Below, in pieces: positions 18,604 through 28,101 of a stretch of 64,000 nucleotides of DNA (the first letter of the stretch is position 1; every line of letters begins with the position of its first letter). A program made the translations under genes and the position numbers. The notes below the pieces were generated by a model. The model ran no database searches, was not told the DNA's origin, and saw only the letters and a program-made list of their open reading frames with translations. This stretch comes from Rhodococcus triatomae (lineage in GTDB: Bacteria > Actinomycetota > Actinomycetes > Mycobacteriales > Mycobacteriaceae): NCBI RefSeq assembly GCF_014217785.1, contig NZ_CP048814.1, positions 3,100,001-3,164,000 of the forward strand, written 5' to 3'.

Positions 18604-19728
18604 GTGGCAGTCCCGTTTCCCGGCTCACCGCGGCCCACCCTCGGCGTCGAGTGGGAGATCGCGCTCGTCGATCGGGCCACACGCGATCTCTCCAACACCG
18701 CGGCCGAGGTGTTCGAGGCCGTCGAGGAGTTGGCGGGTGACGCGCGCCCCCGCGTGACGAAGGAGTTGCTCCGCAACACCGTCGAGTTGGTCACCGACGT
18801 GCATCCCACGGTGGGTGCGGCGATGGCCGACCTCGACGAGTCGATGGACCTGCTCCGTCGTGCCGCGGAGCCGGCCGGGGTGGACCTGCTGAGTGCGGGA
18901 ACGCATCCGTTCGCGCAGTGGTCCACCCAGTTGGTCACCCGGACGCCGGATTACGACGAGCTGATCGAACGTACCCAGTGGTGGGGCCGGCAGATGCTGA
19001 TCTGGGGCGTGCACATGCACGTGGGGATCTCGTCGCCCCGGAAGGTCTTTCCGATCATCAACGCCCTTCTGCTGCAGTATCCGCACCTGCTCGCCCTGTC
19101 CGCGTCGTCACCGATGTGGGCGGGCGTCGACACCGGATACGCCAGCAACCGGGCGCTGATGTTCCAGCAGCTGCCCACTGCGGGCCTGCCCTATCAGTTC
19201 GCCAACTGGGAGCAGTACGAGTCGTTCATCGCGGATCAGATGAAGTCCGGCGTGATCACCAAGATCGGCGGGATGCACTGGGACATTCGCCCTTCCGCCC
19301 GCTGGGGCACCATCGAGGTGCGGGTGTGCGACGGGATCTCCACGCGCAGTGAGCTTTCCGCGCTGACCGCGCTCGTGCACTGCCTCATCGTCGACCTCGA
19401 CCGGCGCTTCGAGGCAGGGGAGAACCTTCCCGTCCTCCAGCCGTGGCACGTCAAGGAGAACAAGTGGCGCGCCGCGCGCTACGGGCTCGATGCGGAGGTG
19501 ATCGTCGACGAGGGCTGCCGCGAGCGGCTGGTCACCGATGATCTGCACGATCTGCTGGAGCGGCTGACACCGACCGCGAAGCGCCTGGACTGTGTCGAGG
19601 AACTGGCAGCCGTCGCCGAGATCCCCCGACGAGGGGCGTCTTACCAGCGTCAGCGCAAGGTCGAGGCGCAGACCGGCGGAGACCTGGTTGCCGTGGTCGA
19701 CTCGCTCGTCGCGGAGTTGCCGACCTGA
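18604..19728 (+). CDS. Carboxylate-amine ligase, GCS2/YbdK family (Rv0433-like)
   Basis: A 374-residue member of the glutamate-cysteine ligase family 2. [20 protein letters not shown] at the N-terminus, LLSAGTHPFAQW, QMLIWGVHMHVGISS near residue 140, and SARWGTIEVRVCDGIS are family landmarks. Members ligate a carboxylate to an amine using ATP; E. coli YbdK is a weak gamma-glutamyl-cysteine ligase, and the true substrate here is unknown. GTG 18604 lies just past the hairpin. Same position as Rv0433, after sodC. Confidence 0.87.
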   Translation: MAVPFPGSPRPTLGVEWEIALVDRATRDLSNTAAEVFEAVEELAGDARPRVTKELLRNTVELVTDVHPTVGAAMADLDESMDLLRRAAEPAGVDLLSAGTHPFAQWSTQLVTRTPDYDELIERTQWWGRQMLIWGVHMHVGISSPRKVFPIINALLLQYPHLLALSASSPMWAGVDTGYASNRALMFQQLPTAGLPYQFANWEQYESFIADQMKSGVITKIGGMHWDIRPSARWGTIEVRVCDGISTRSELSALTALVHCLIVDLDRRFEAGENLPVLQPWHVKENKWRAARYGLDAEVIVDEGCRERLVTDDLHDLLERLTPTAKRLDCVEELAAVAEIPRRGASYQRQRKVEAQTGGDLVAVVDSLVAELPT

Positions 19729-19766
19729 CACCGCTCGATGCCTACCGGGCCGGAGGCTTGATGCCC

Positions 19767-20120
19767 CTACTCGGCCGGAGGCCGAATACCCTTGTCCGGG
19801 TCGAGCTCGTTGATCATTGCCATGCCGTCTTCGTCCCGCTGTTCGCGGTACGCCACCCGGCTGACGGTGTGCGCGATGACCGGTGCGGTGACGAGGGTGA
19901 ACAGGATCGCCAGCGCCATCATCCAGATGTCGATGTTGTCGCGCAGCGACACGATCGCCCCGGAGAGGATCAACACCAGGCCGACGACCTGCGGCTTGGT
20001 CGCGGAGTGCATGCGCCGCAGGGTGTCCGGGAACCGGACGATGCCGATGGCGGCGGTGAGGGCGAGCACCGAACCCAACAGGATCAGGGTGCCGGACAGG
20101 ATCTGCAGTGCGGTGTTCAT
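19767..20120 (-). CDS. mrpG: Mrp antiporter subunit G
   Basis: A 117-residue MnhG/MrpG subunit with three membrane segments: ILSGTLILLGSVLALTAAIGIV, VGLVLILSGAIVSL and WMMALAILFTLVTAPVIAHTV. The loop RFPDTLRRMHSATKPQ is the family signature. It is the last gene of the six-gene Mrp operon and overlaps mrpF by four bases. Mrp complexes exchange Na+ or other cations for protons and need all subunits. Confidence 0.92.
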   Translation of the reverse strand: MNTALQILSGTLILLGSVLALTAAIGIVRFPDTLRRMHSATKPQVVGLVLILSGAIVSLRDNIDIWMMALAILFTLVTAPVIAHTVSRVAYREQRDEDGMAMINELDPDKGIRPPAE

Positions 20121-20374
20121 TTGTCACTCACCCGGAATCGTGCGACGGAGACGGACCCGACGAAGCTGACGAGCGAGAGCGCGACGATGCCGGCCACGAG
20201 GGTCGTGTCGCCGCTGAACGTCGCCCACACCGCGAGGCCGCAGATGGAGACGCCGAGCATGGTGTCGAGCGCGACCAGGCGGTCCAGCGAGCTGGGGCCG
20301 TCGAGGAGCCGGAAGGCGGTGAGGACGGCTGCCGTGACCAGGCAGACGGCCGAGATGATCAGTACGACGGTCAT
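20117..20374 (-). CDS. mrpF: Mrp antiporter subunit F
   Basis: An 85-residue MnhF/MrpF subunit with three short membrane helices. FRLLDGPSSLDRLVALDTM is the conserved loop after helix 1. ATG 20374 overlaps the end of mrpE by four bases and its own end overlaps mrpG, which indicates translational coupling in the operon. Confidence 0.92.
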   Translation of the reverse strand: MTVVLIISAVCLVTAAVLTAFRLLDGPSSLDRLVALDTMLGVSICGLAVWATFSGDTTLVAGIVALSLVSFVGSVSVARFRVSDK

Positions 20375-20964
20375 GGCTTGTCCTCCGTGTCCGCCCCGCC
20401 GGTCGCGCTGGACGCTTCGGCCGCCGCGGTGCCGTTCGCGTGCCACGGGCTGGGCTTCCAGTCGGAATCGCGTTCGAAGGCATCGATGAACAGCGATTCG
20501 AGGCGGTGGATGGTGCGGTAGAACTGCTGGACGCTCTTCTCCGAACCCACGTCGAGGACGTGGATGTACGCGATCCGCCGGGCCTGGTCGAGTTCGATCA
20601 CCATGGTGCCGGGAATGTTGTTCATCACGTCGATGCACAGCGTGAGCACCAGGTCCGACTTGATCGAGAACTGGTGCCGCAGCACTCCCGTCACCGGTGG
20701 CGGGCTGGGCCGGATCGCGAGCCAGGACACCTGGATGCTGGACTGCGCGGTGTACATGATCACCACACCGAGCAGCTTGAGCAGCGAGAGGAGATGGACG
20801 CGACCCTCGACGGGTACGTGTGGCAGCGGCAGCAGCACCATGATGGTGACCGCCACGGCGAGCCCGGCCACGATGTTGCCCGGCGTGACCGAGCCCCACA
20901 GGGCGACCCACACCAGCGTCAACCACGCCAGCGCGCCGATCTGGACGATGCCCGAACGTGTCAT
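20371..20964 (-). CDS. mrpE: Mrp antiporter subunit E
   Basis: A 197-residue MnhE/MrpE subunit. Two N-terminal membrane segments (ALAWLTLVWVALWGSVTPGNIVAG, VAVTIMVLLPLP) lead to a soluble domain with VLTLCIDVMNNIPGTMVIELD and IHVLDVGSEKSVQQFYRTIHRLE, both typical. The last 35 residues form a variable tail. Overlaps mrpD and mrpF by four bases each. Confidence 0.92.
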   Translation of the reverse strand: MTRSGIVQIGALAWLTLVWVALWGSVTPGNIVAGLAVAVTIMVLLPLPHVPVEGRVHLLSLLKLLGVVIMYTAQSSIQVSWLAIRPSPPPVTGVLRHQFSIKSDLVLTLCIDVMNNIPGTMVIELDQARRIAYIHVLDVGSEKSVQQFYRTIHRLESLFIDAFERDSDWKPSPWHANGTAAAEASSATGGADTEDKP

Positions 20965-22589
20965 CGCGGCGCCTCGCTCCCTGTCCCGTCGCCGATGGCG
21001 GCGTCACCCAGCACGGCGTGTATGTAGATCGACCTGTCCCGTAGATCGTGCGCTGCCCGGTCACTGATGTCGATGAGTTGGCCGGCGAAGACGGTCAGTG
21101 CCAGGCCGACGCCGACGAGCGCGACCGTCGGCAGCAACATCATCGGCGGGATGCGCCCCACGTCCGCGCGATCCGCGAACGCGATGTCCCGGGCGGACTC
21201 GTCGAGCAGGGCGGACGGGCTGACGTCGGCGAGAGCACCTTCCGGCGCATCGGCGCGGGCCCGCCAGAACGCCTTCGTCCACACACGTGCCACGACGTAC
21301 AGCGTGAGCAGGCTCGTCAGTGTGCCGCCGCCGACGAGGATCCAGGCCAGCACACTCGCATCCGCCGCGCCGGCCTGCAGCAACGCCACCTTCCCGATGA
21401 ACCCGGAGAACGGCGGGATACCGCCGAGGTTCAGTGCCGGGATCAGGAACACGACGGCGAGAATCGGGCTCGCCGCGGCCAGCCCGCCGAGACGCCGGAG
21501 TGAGGCGGACCCGGCCTGGCGCTCGATGAGTCCGACGACGAGGAACAGCGTCGTCTGGACGAGGATGTGGTGTGCGACGTAGTAGATCGACCCGGAAAGC
21601 CCGGGAGTGGTGGACAGAGCGATGCCGAACACCATGTAGCCGATATGGCTGACCAGCGTGAACGAGAGCAGTCGTTTGATGTCGGTCTGGGCGATGGCAC
21701 CGAAGATGCCGACGACCATGGTGAGGAGACCGACGACGAGTAGGACGTCGTCGAGGTCGCCCTGCGGGAACAGCAAGGTGTGGGCACGGATGATCGCGTA
21801 CACGCCGACCTTGGTGAGCAGGCCGGCGAAGACGGCGGTCACCGGAGCGGGCGCCGTGGGATAGGAGTCGGGCAACCAGGTCGACAGCGGGAAGATCGCG
21901 GCCTTGATGCCGAAGGCGACGAGGAGCACCGCGAATATCGCGGTCCGCGTCCCCGGCGGGACGTCGTCCATGCGCAGGGCCATGTCCGCGAGGTTGAGAG
22001 TGCCCGTCGCTCCGTAGGCCAGCGCGATGCCGACGAGGAAGATCAACGAGGACGCCATCGAGACCATCACGTAGGAGACGCCAGCGCGGACCCGGTCCGC
22101 GCTGGCCCCGATGGTCAACAGCACGAAGCTGGCGGCGAGTAGCACCTCGAAACCGACGAACAGGTTGAACAGGTCGCCCGCGAGGAAGGCGTTCGAGATA
22201 CCGGCGGCCAGAGCCAGATACGTGGGCAGGAAGATCGACACCGGCTGGTCGTCGCTGCCGTCGGAGATACCCTGGCCGATCGCGTACGCCATGACGGCGA
22301 GCAGCACGATCGACGAGACGACGAGCATCAGAGCGGACAGGCGGTCCACGACCAGGGTGATGCCGATCGGGGAGTCCCAGCCACCGACCTGCACCGCCGT
22401 GGTGCCGTCCCGGTCGGCCAGATAGAGCAGCATGCAGGAGACGGCGAAGACCGAGGTCAATGCGCCCATGGTGATCCACCGTTGGGCGCGGGTCCGGCGA
22501 CCGAGCACCAGGGTCGCCGCGGCGGCGAGCATCGGGATCAGGACGGGCAGCGGCGTCAGTGCGCCGACGATGTCCGGTGAGATCGTCAC
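20961..22589 (-). CDS. mrpD: Mrp antiporter subunit D
   Basis: A 542-residue NuoL/M/N-like subunit with about 14 membrane helices, one of the two proton-translocating subunits of Mrp. GDLFNLFVGFEVLLAASFVLL, the lysine-bearing AFGIKAAIFPLSTWLPDSYPTAPAPVTAVFAGLLTKVG block and GGIPPFSGFIGKVALLQAG are the hallmark segments. It overlaps mrpC by four bases. Confidence 0.94.
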   Translation of the reverse strand: MTISPDIVGALTPLPVLIPMLAAAATLVLGRRTRAQRWITMGALTSVFAVSCMLLYLADRDGTTAVQVGGWDSPIGITLVVDRLSALMLVVSSIVLLAVMAYAIGQGISDGSDDQPVSIFLPTYLALAAGISNAFLAGDLFNLFVGFEVLLAASFVLLTIGASADRVRAGVSYVMVSMASSLIFLVGIALAYGATGTLNLADMALRMDDVPPGTRTAIFAVLLVAFGIKAAIFPLSTWLPDSYPTAPAPVTAVFAGLLTKVGVYAIIRAHTLLFPQGDLDDVLLVVGLLTMVVGIFGAIAQTDIKRLLSFTLVSHIGYMVFGIALSTTPGLSGSIYYVAHHILVQTTLFLVVGLIERQAGSASLRRLGGLAAASPILAVVFLIPALNLGGIPPFSGFIGKVALLQAGAADASVLAWILVGGGTLTSLLTLYVVARVWTKAFWRARADAPEGALADVSPSALLDESARDIAFADRADVGRIPPMMLLPTVALVGVGLALTVFAGQLIDISDRAAHDLRDRSIYIHAVLGDAAIGDGTGSEAPR

Positions 22590-23155
22590 GGGCGCCGTCC
22601 CTTCCCGGGTGTCTCGTCGTCGTCGTCGAAATCGCCCTCGTGCAGGTCCTCGTACACCTCGAGGTCCTCGAGGTTGAGGTTCTCCAGCTTGTCGATGGGA
22701 ATGGGATTTCCGTCCTTGTCGAAGGCGTCGCCCTCGAAGCGGGGCGCACCGGTGAGCGGGTCGTCGGAACGGTCACGGTCCGGCGCTTCCGCCGGCGAGC
22801 GTCGCCGCAGCACCTTGACGTCCTCGGGATCGTTCTCCACCGTGTCCGCCGTGGTGATCTTGAACGACCGGTACGCCAGGGCCAGGACGAACGCCGAGAT
22901 GCCCATGGTGATGACGATCGCGGTGAGGATCATCGCCTGTGCGAGCGGGTCGGCCATCGTCTCGTAGGCGCCGTCGCGGCCGACCACCGTGGGGTTGCCC
23001 GCGCCGCCTCCGGAGGTGAGCAGCAGGAGGTTGACGCCGTTGCCGAAGAGCAACAGGCCGAGGAGCATTCGCGTGATGCTGCGCTCGATGAGCAGGTAGA
23101 CGCCGGCGGAGATCATCACGCCGATCACCACCAGGAGACCGATGTTCGCGCTCAT
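22586..23155 (-). CDS. mrpC: Mrp antiporter subunit C with acidic tail
   Basis: A 189-residue MnhC/MrpC (NuoK-like) subunit. Three membrane helices carry VVIGVMISAGVYLLIERS, MLLGLLLFGNGVNLLLLTSGG and ADPLAQAMILTAIVITMGISAFVLALAYR, as expected. About 70 residues follow the last helix, rich in Asp/Glu with a run of four Asp near the end, making it longer than the usual 110-120 residues. The tail should lie in the cytoplasm; its role is unknown. Confidence 0.92.
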   Translation of the reverse strand: MSANIGLLVVIGVMISAGVYLLIERSITRMLLGLLLFGNGVNLLLLTSGGGAGNPTVVGRDGAYETMADPLAQAMILTAIVITMGISAFVLALAYRSFKITTADTVENDPEDVKVLRRRSPAEAPDRDRSDDPLTGAPRFEGDAFDKDGNPIPIDKLENLNLEDLEVYEDLHEGDFDDDDETPGKGRRP

Positions 23156-25986
23156 CGCTGATTCACCTCGATCTGTGCGTCGAGACGGGCGCCCAGGCTG
23201 CGCAGCACGTCGAGGACCAGGCCGACCACGATGAGATAGACACCGAGATCGAAGAACAGGGCGGTCACCAGCTTCACGTCGCCGAACACGGGAAGTGTCA
23301 TCTCGAAGACGGCCGACGACAGCGGGGGAGCACCGAACAGCAGCGACGCCGCGGCGGTGCCCGCCGCGAAGGTGAGCCCGAGGCCCAGGATCTTGCCGGC
23401 GTCGATCGGAACGGTTTCGCCGAGCTCGTACCGTCCACCCGCGAGGTAGCGCAGTACCAGCGCGAGACCGGCGGTGAGACCACCCGCGAACCCTCCGCCG
23501 GGCGAGTTGTGGCCGGCGAAGAAGAAGTACACCGACAGCACCAAGATCGTCGGGAAGATCATCCGGGTGGTGACCTCGAGGATCAGCGAGCGATGCCGCG
23601 GATCGATGAGGTCGCCGCCGAGCAGCCAGGTGGTGTCCGAGGTGGGGGCATCCGACCGGGCGGCCGGGGCGTCCGAGACCCGCGGGGCGCTGCCGAACCG
23701 CCGGTTGCGGAACACGAGGCTGGCGACGCCGGTGGCGGCCACGAGCAGGACCGAGATCTCGCCGAGCGTGTCCCAGGCGCGAATGTCGACGAGGATCACG
23801 TTGACGACGTTCTTTCCCTCGCCGAGGTAGTACGCGGCATCCGGGAGCAGTTCCTGGACGGGTCGGGCGGTCCGGGCATTCATCGCGTACGCCGCGACCG
23901 CGGTGACGGTGGCCCCCACCGACACCGCGAGCAGTGCGCGCGGCAGCTTGAACCCGATGGCCTTCGATTCGTCGACCTCGGCCGGCAACTTGCGCAGCAC
24001 CAGCACGAAGATCACCAGGGTCAAGGTCTCCACCAGGAACTGGGTCAGGGCCAGGTCCGGGGCGCCGTGCAGGGCGAAGATGACGCCGCAGCCGTATCCG
24101 GTGAGGCCGACCAGGATCACGGCCGCCAGTCGGTTGCGCATGACGGTGGCCGCCAGTGCCGCCGCCATCATCAACGCACCGACGACGAGTTGGTACGGCG
24201 AGTCCCACAGTCGCAGATCGGCGCGGGTGTGCGTGCCGAGGATCATCACCACGACGGGCAGCGCCACCAGAGTGCTGAGGATGATGCCGAGCGTCAGCGG
24301 CAGCGAACCGCGCTGGGTGAACCCGGTGAGCCGCATCGACAGTGAATCCATGCCGCGCAGCGTGGCGTCGTACACCCGGTCCGCGTTGCCGAGCGCCGAC
24401 CGCTCGAAACGCACACGCGCGAGCCAGCGGTGGGCCAGGTACAAGGCGGTACCGAGGGCGAAGATGACCAGCGTGAGAATCAGCGGTGTGTTCACGCCGT
24501 GCCACAGAGCGAGGTAGTAGTCCTTCTCTCCGGTGGCCGGGAACTCGTGGGTGTAGGGGGTGAACAGCTTCTCCACCTGAGGTGCGGCGAGCCCGGCACC
24601 GAGACCGGCGACCGCGAGCACCGCGGGGGAGAACAGGAACAGCGCCCCCGGCGTGTGCATCTTCTGCACGTGCTGGCTCGGCTCGGGAACACCCTTGTCC
24701 CCGAATGCTCCCCAGAGGAAGCGCACGCTGTAGGCGAAGGTGATGATCGACCCGACCACGACAGCGGTGACGACGGCCGCGCTCGCGGTCCCGGTGAGCA
24801 CGTCGGTGTTCAGCAGCGCGTCCAGCGCGGCCTCCTTGCCGACGAACCCGAGAAGCGGCGGCAGGCCGGCCATGCTGGCGGCGGCCAGGGCCGCGATGAT
24901 CGCGAGTATCGGTGCGCGTCGGCCCAGGTGGGCGAGCTTGCGGATGTCGCGGGTGCCGGTGTTGTGGTCGATGACGCCGACCACCATGAACAGGGTGGCC
25001 TTGAACAGTGCGTGACCGACCATCAGGGTGATGCCGGCGAGAGCCGCGTCCCGGGTACCCAGCCCGACGAGCACCATCATGAAACCGAGCTGGCTGACCG
25101 TTCCGAAGGCGAGGACCAGCTTGAGGTCGAAGGCGCGCATCGCTCGCCAGCCGCCGAGCAGCATCGTCGCGAGACCGAGCACGAGGATGGTGGCCCGCCA
25201 GGGGCCCGAATCCGCGAAACCGGGTGCGAGCCGGGCGACGAGGTAGACACCGGCCTTGACCATCGCGGCCGCGTGCAGGTAGCCGCTGACCGGGGTGGGC
25301 GCGGCCATCGCCCCGGGCAGCCAGAAGTGCAGCGGAACGATCGCGGACTTCGACAGGGCGCCGACCAGGACGAGCACGATCGCGACACCGGCGAGCCAGC
25401 CGCCGGGCGCATCCGCGACCAGCTCCGACAGGTTGTAAGTGCCGCTGACCTGGCCGAGGATGATGATGCCGACGAGCATGGCCAAGCCACCCGCGGTGGT
25501 GACGAGCAGGGCCTGGGTGGCGGCGCGGCGGCTCGAGGCGCGTTCCGCGTAGTGGCCGACCAACAGGAACGACAACACCGTCGTCAGTTCCCAGAACGTG
25601 TAGAGCACCAGCATGTTGTCGCTGGTCACGAGGCCGAACATGGCGCCCGCGAAGGCGACCATCTCGGCGGCGAAGATGCCGAGCCTGCGCTCGTCGTCCT
25701 CGAAGTAGCGCGAACAGTAGACGAGGATCAGCGTCCCGATACCGAGGACCAGCAGTGAGAGGATCCCGGACAGCGCGTCGAAGCGCATGTCGATGTCCAT
25801 CGACAGGCCGGGCGCCCACTGGATGTGCAGGGTCTGTACGGTGCCCCATTGGGCGATGACCCAACCGAGACTCGCGAGGGGAACGAGAGCCAGCACGAGG
25901 AACGCGTTGCGCCCGAGTACACGCACCACGAGCGGAGCCAGCAAGGCGGCAACGGCATGGGCGAGCAGTATCTCGAGCAAGAGCAC
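23152..25986 (-). CDS. mrpA: Mrp antiporter subunit A fused to subunit B
   Basis: A 944-residue NuoL-like subunit. The N-terminal 500 residues form the antiporter core (FVGKEAALDALLN, KSAIVPLHFWLPGAMAAPTPVSGYLHAA). Residues 600-720 are the MrpA C-terminal extension. The last 150 (MIFPTILVLSVYFFFAGHNSPGGGFAGG) are the MnhB/MrpB domain, so A and B are one chain, as is common in actinobacteria. The start is uncertain: GTG 25986 is given, but TTG 25980 has a better-spaced CGGAG. First gene of mrpA-C-D-E-F-G. Confidence 0.92.
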   Translation of the reverse strand: MLLLEILLAHAVAALLAPLVVRVLGRNAFLVLALVPLASLGWVIAQWGTVQTLHIQWAPGLSMDIDMRFDALSGILSLLVLGIGTLILVYCSRYFEDDERRLGIFAAEMVAFAGAMFGLVTSDNMLVLYTFWELTTVLSFLLVGHYAERASSRRAATQALLVTTAGGLAMLVGIIILGQVSGTYNLSELVADAPGGWLAGVAIVLVLVGALSKSAIVPLHFWLPGAMAAPTPVSGYLHAAAMVKAGVYLVARLAPGFADSGPWRATILVLGLATMLLGGWRAMRAFDLKLVLAFGTVSQLGFMMVLVGLGTRDAALAGITLMVGHALFKATLFMVVGVIDHNTGTRDIRKLAHLGRRAPILAIIAALAAASMAGLPPLLGFVGKEAALDALLNTDVLTGTASAAVVTAVVVGSIITFAYSVRFLWGAFGDKGVPEPSQHVQKMHTPGALFLFSPAVLAVAGLGAGLAAPQVEKLFTPYTHEFPATGEKDYYLALWHGVNTPLILTLVIFALGTALYLAHRWLARVRFERSALGNADRVYDATLRGMDSLSMRLTGFTQRGSLPLTLGIILSTLVALPVVVMILGTHTRADLRLWDSPYQLVVGALMMAAALAATVMRNRLAAVILVGLTGYGCGVIFALHGAPDLALTQFLVETLTLVIFVLVLRKLPAEVDESKAIGFKLPRALLAVSVGATVTAVAAYAMNARTARPVQELLPDAAYYLGEGKNVVNVILVDIRAWDTLGEISVLLVAATGVASLVFRNRRFGSAPRVSDAPAARSDAPTSDTTWLLGGDLIDPRHRSLILEVTTRMIFPTILVLSVYFFFAGHNSPGGGFAGGLTAGLALVLRYLAGGRYELGETVPIDAGKILGLGLTFAAGTAAASLLFGAPPLSSAVFEMTLPVFGDVKLVTALFFDLGVYLIVVGLVLDVLRSLGARLDAQIEVNQR

Positions 25987-26153
25987 TCCGTCGGGTAGAT
26001 GGGCGGCGGGGTGTCGCGGAACGGGCACGAACCGAGTCGACTGTCCCTCCCCTCGGGGCGCGAATCGACCCGGCGGGTGGGACTCCCGGTACATCGTACT
26101 GGCTAACCCTTTGTGCCTGACGCCCCACCGGAGTAAGGTGCCCCACCCTCGGT
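25987..26153. promoter_or_regulatory. Upstream region of the Mrp operon
   Basis: This stretch separates mrpA from the divergent Nudix gene. TACATCGTACTGG and TAACCCTTTGTGCC are possible promoter pieces for either direction. No riboswitch or clear operator was seen; a tandem repeat follows at 26154. Confidence 0.3.
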
Positions 26154-26222
26154 GGTGTATGCGCGCGGGGCGCGGTGGTGTATGCGCGCGGGGCGCGCTG
26201 GTGTATGCGCGCGGGGCGCGGT
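26154..26222. repeat. 23-bp tandem repeat, three copies
   Basis: The unit GGTGTATGCGCGCGGGGCGC followed by three bases (GGT, GCT, GGT) is repeated three times back to back, between the divergent mrpA and Nudix genes. Its copy number is likely to vary; it may affect either promoter. Confidence 0.85.
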
Positions 26223-26264
26223 GGGGGTGGGGCAGGGACGGGGCAGAACGAATATCCTCGACCG

Positions 26265-26714
26265 GTGCCCGCACGAACCCCCGGAACAGAATCCGCCGAA
26301 CCACACTCGTCCGTGATCCGCACCGCCGCCCTCGCCCACGTCCGGGGCCGGCGGCTGCTGCAGGCCCGCTCGCAGGGAAAGACGGCCTTCTACATGGCGG
26401 GCGGGAAGATCGATCCGGGCGAGGACGCCGAACAGGCACTGCACCGGGAGATCCGGGAGGAACTCGACGCCGGCATCGTCCCCGGCACCCTGGAACGGCT
26501 CGGCGTGTTCGAGGCCCCGGCGTTCGGGCACCGGCCCGGCACCGCGCTGCACATGACGTGCTTCACCGCGGAACTGACGAGTGAGCCGCGGGCCACGAGC
26601 GAGATCGCCGAACTGCGGTACTTCACCCTCGACGAGTACGCGGCGATGCCGGAGGTCGCTCCGGGGTCGCTACTGGTCTTCCGGCGTCTGCGGGCCCTGG
26701 GTCTCATCGACTGA
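26265..26714 (+). CDS. Nudix hydrolase
   Basis: A 149-residue Nudix protein. The Nudix box reads GGKIDPGE, then seven residues, then REIREELDA: the final Gly of REUxEExGU is replaced, but the metal-binding glutamates remain. FYMAGGKIDPGE and a C-terminal ALGLI frame the domain. GTG 26265 is chosen; GTG 26313 is possible. Its 3' end overlaps the convergent membrane-protein gene by 45 bases. Substrate unknown. Confidence 0.82.
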   Translation: MPARTPGTESAEPHSSVIRTAALAHVRGRRLLQARSQGKTAFYMAGGKIDPGEDAEQALHREIREELDAGIVPGTLERLGVFEAPAFGHRPGTALHMTCFTAELTSEPRATSEIAELRYFTLDEYAAMPEVAPGSLLVFRRLRALGLID

Positions 26715-28046
26715 GCGCCGTTCGCGGCCGTCGACCCCGCGGCGTGTGACGTAGTAGGCGCAGAAGAGTACGACCAGGAGCAGCGCCACCGCACACATGT
26801 GGGTACCCCACGAACTCTCGAAACGGGGGATCGTCTCGCCGTCCTCCCAGGAGATGCCGAGGATGGTCTCGGGGCCCGCCATCGTGCGGGTGGCCGAGGC
26901 GACAGTGGGGAAGACGAAGGAGACGAAGGGCAGTCCGAGCCCGACGGCCGCGGCCACCGGCGCCGTGGGCAGTGCGGCCCCGACGGCCAGTCCCGCGCCC
27001 ACGCCGAACACCGCGAGACGGACGAGGAGCAGCGGTCCGCCGGTACCGAACTCGGGCCAGATCGCCGCCGCGAGCGGAATCAGCGCGATGAGGAGCAGCC
27101 CCCACTCCGGGCGTCGCCACCGCCCGGCGATCGCGAGCCCCGCCGCCACCGACAGCCCCGTGACCGTGAGCACGGCGCCGCGAGGCACCTCGGCGAGCGG
27201 ATGCCGCAGGTCCTGGAACAGCAGTGCCGCGACCGCGGCGACACCCGTCGACGCGAGGATCAGCCGTCCCTCGCCGACGCCGAGCCGGGCAGCGGCGAGC
27301 AACGCGCCGGCGCACACCAGCGCCAGCGACACGAGTACCGCGATCCAGAGCGTGACGTCGGAGGCGAGCGCGTTGCGGTCGATCCACCAGGTGAGCGCCC
27401 GGTGACCGACGGCCGCGGCGAAGGCGACGATCACCGCCGTGACGATCACGCCGGTCGTGCTTCGTTCGATCCGGAGACCGGCGGGCGCGGCGGCCACCGC
27501 GGCCAGGCACGTCACGACGGCGGCGATCAGCAACCACCAGGGCGGCTCGCCCGCGGCCGACGTCGTCATCTGCAGCAGCCCCGCGGACTCCGGGGAGGGC
27601 GCGAACCTTCCCGACGAGGCCGTGGCGAACCCGGTCAGCACGCCGAGGGCGAGAACGAGTCGGGAGGGCGTGCCCCACAGTGCCGCGACTGCCGCACCGA
27701 GCAGCACGCCCGCGGCAAGGGTCTTCACGAAGTGGACCGCGATGAGCGCGTCGACACCGGCGACGTGGGGCACGGCGTACGTCGCGCCGCACAGGATCGC
27801 CGCGGCCACGGCCGCGAGAATCCAGGCCAGGCGTCGCGATCCGGCCTGCTGCAGCAGGCCCACGACCACCGGAACGGCGACCACCCCGGCCGCGACACCG
27901 ATGGGCTGGCTGTCCACCCAGCGTTCGATCTCCCGCTCGGACGCCGCGATCGCCCAGGCGTGGGTGCGGGGGTTGGTGAGCACGAACGCCGCCAGCCCAC
28001 CCGAGGCGAGTGCGGCGAGGGAGGTGACGGCCGGGCGCAGATCCAT
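26670..28046 (-). CDS. Polytopic membrane protein of unknown function
   Basis: A 458-residue integral membrane protein with at least ten hydrophobic segments, among them LAALASGGLAAFVLT, GVVAVPVVVGLLQ, WILAAVAAAILCGATY, LLIAAVVTCLAAVAAAPAGL, VIVTAVIVAFAAAVG and CAVALLLVVLFCAYYVT near the C-terminus. A soluble loop SATRTMAGPETILGISWEDGE sits before the last helix. TACGGT six bases before ATG 28046 suggests a leaderless mRNA. No family was recognised; it stands alone and converges on the Nudix gene. Confidence 0.78.
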   Translation of the reverse strand: MDLRPAVTSLAALASGGLAAFVLTNPRTHAWAIAASEREIERWVDSQPIGVAAGVVAVPVVVGLLQQAGSRRLAWILAAVAAAILCGATYAVPHVAGVDALIAVHFVKTLAAGVLLGAAVAALWGTPSRLVLALGVLTGFATASSGRFAPSPESAGLLQMTTSAAGEPPWWLLIAAVVTCLAAVAAAPAGLRIERSTTGVIVTAVIVAFAAAVGHRALTWWIDRNALASDVTLWIAVLVSLALVCAGALLAAARLGVGEGRLILASTGVAAVAALLFQDLRHPLAEVPRGAVLTVTGLSVAAGLAIAGRWRRPEWGLLLIALIPLAAAIWPEFGTGGPLLLVRLAVFGVGAGLAVGAALPTAPVAAAVGLGLPFVSFVFPTVASATRTMAGPETILGISWEDGETIPRFESSWGTHMCAVALLLVVLFCAYYVTRRGVDGRERRSVDETQGPQTPEDQ

Positions 28047-28101
28047 GCGCTCACCGTACCGAGGCTCCCTGCCTCGCCGCCGCCACCCGGTGCGCGGCCG
28101 G

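Noticed and set aside
22586-26323. A 1245-codon minus-strand frame covering mrpC and much of mrpA.
   Set aside because: Only the last 189 codons (mrpC) match a protein family; the rest is mrpA read in the wrong frame.
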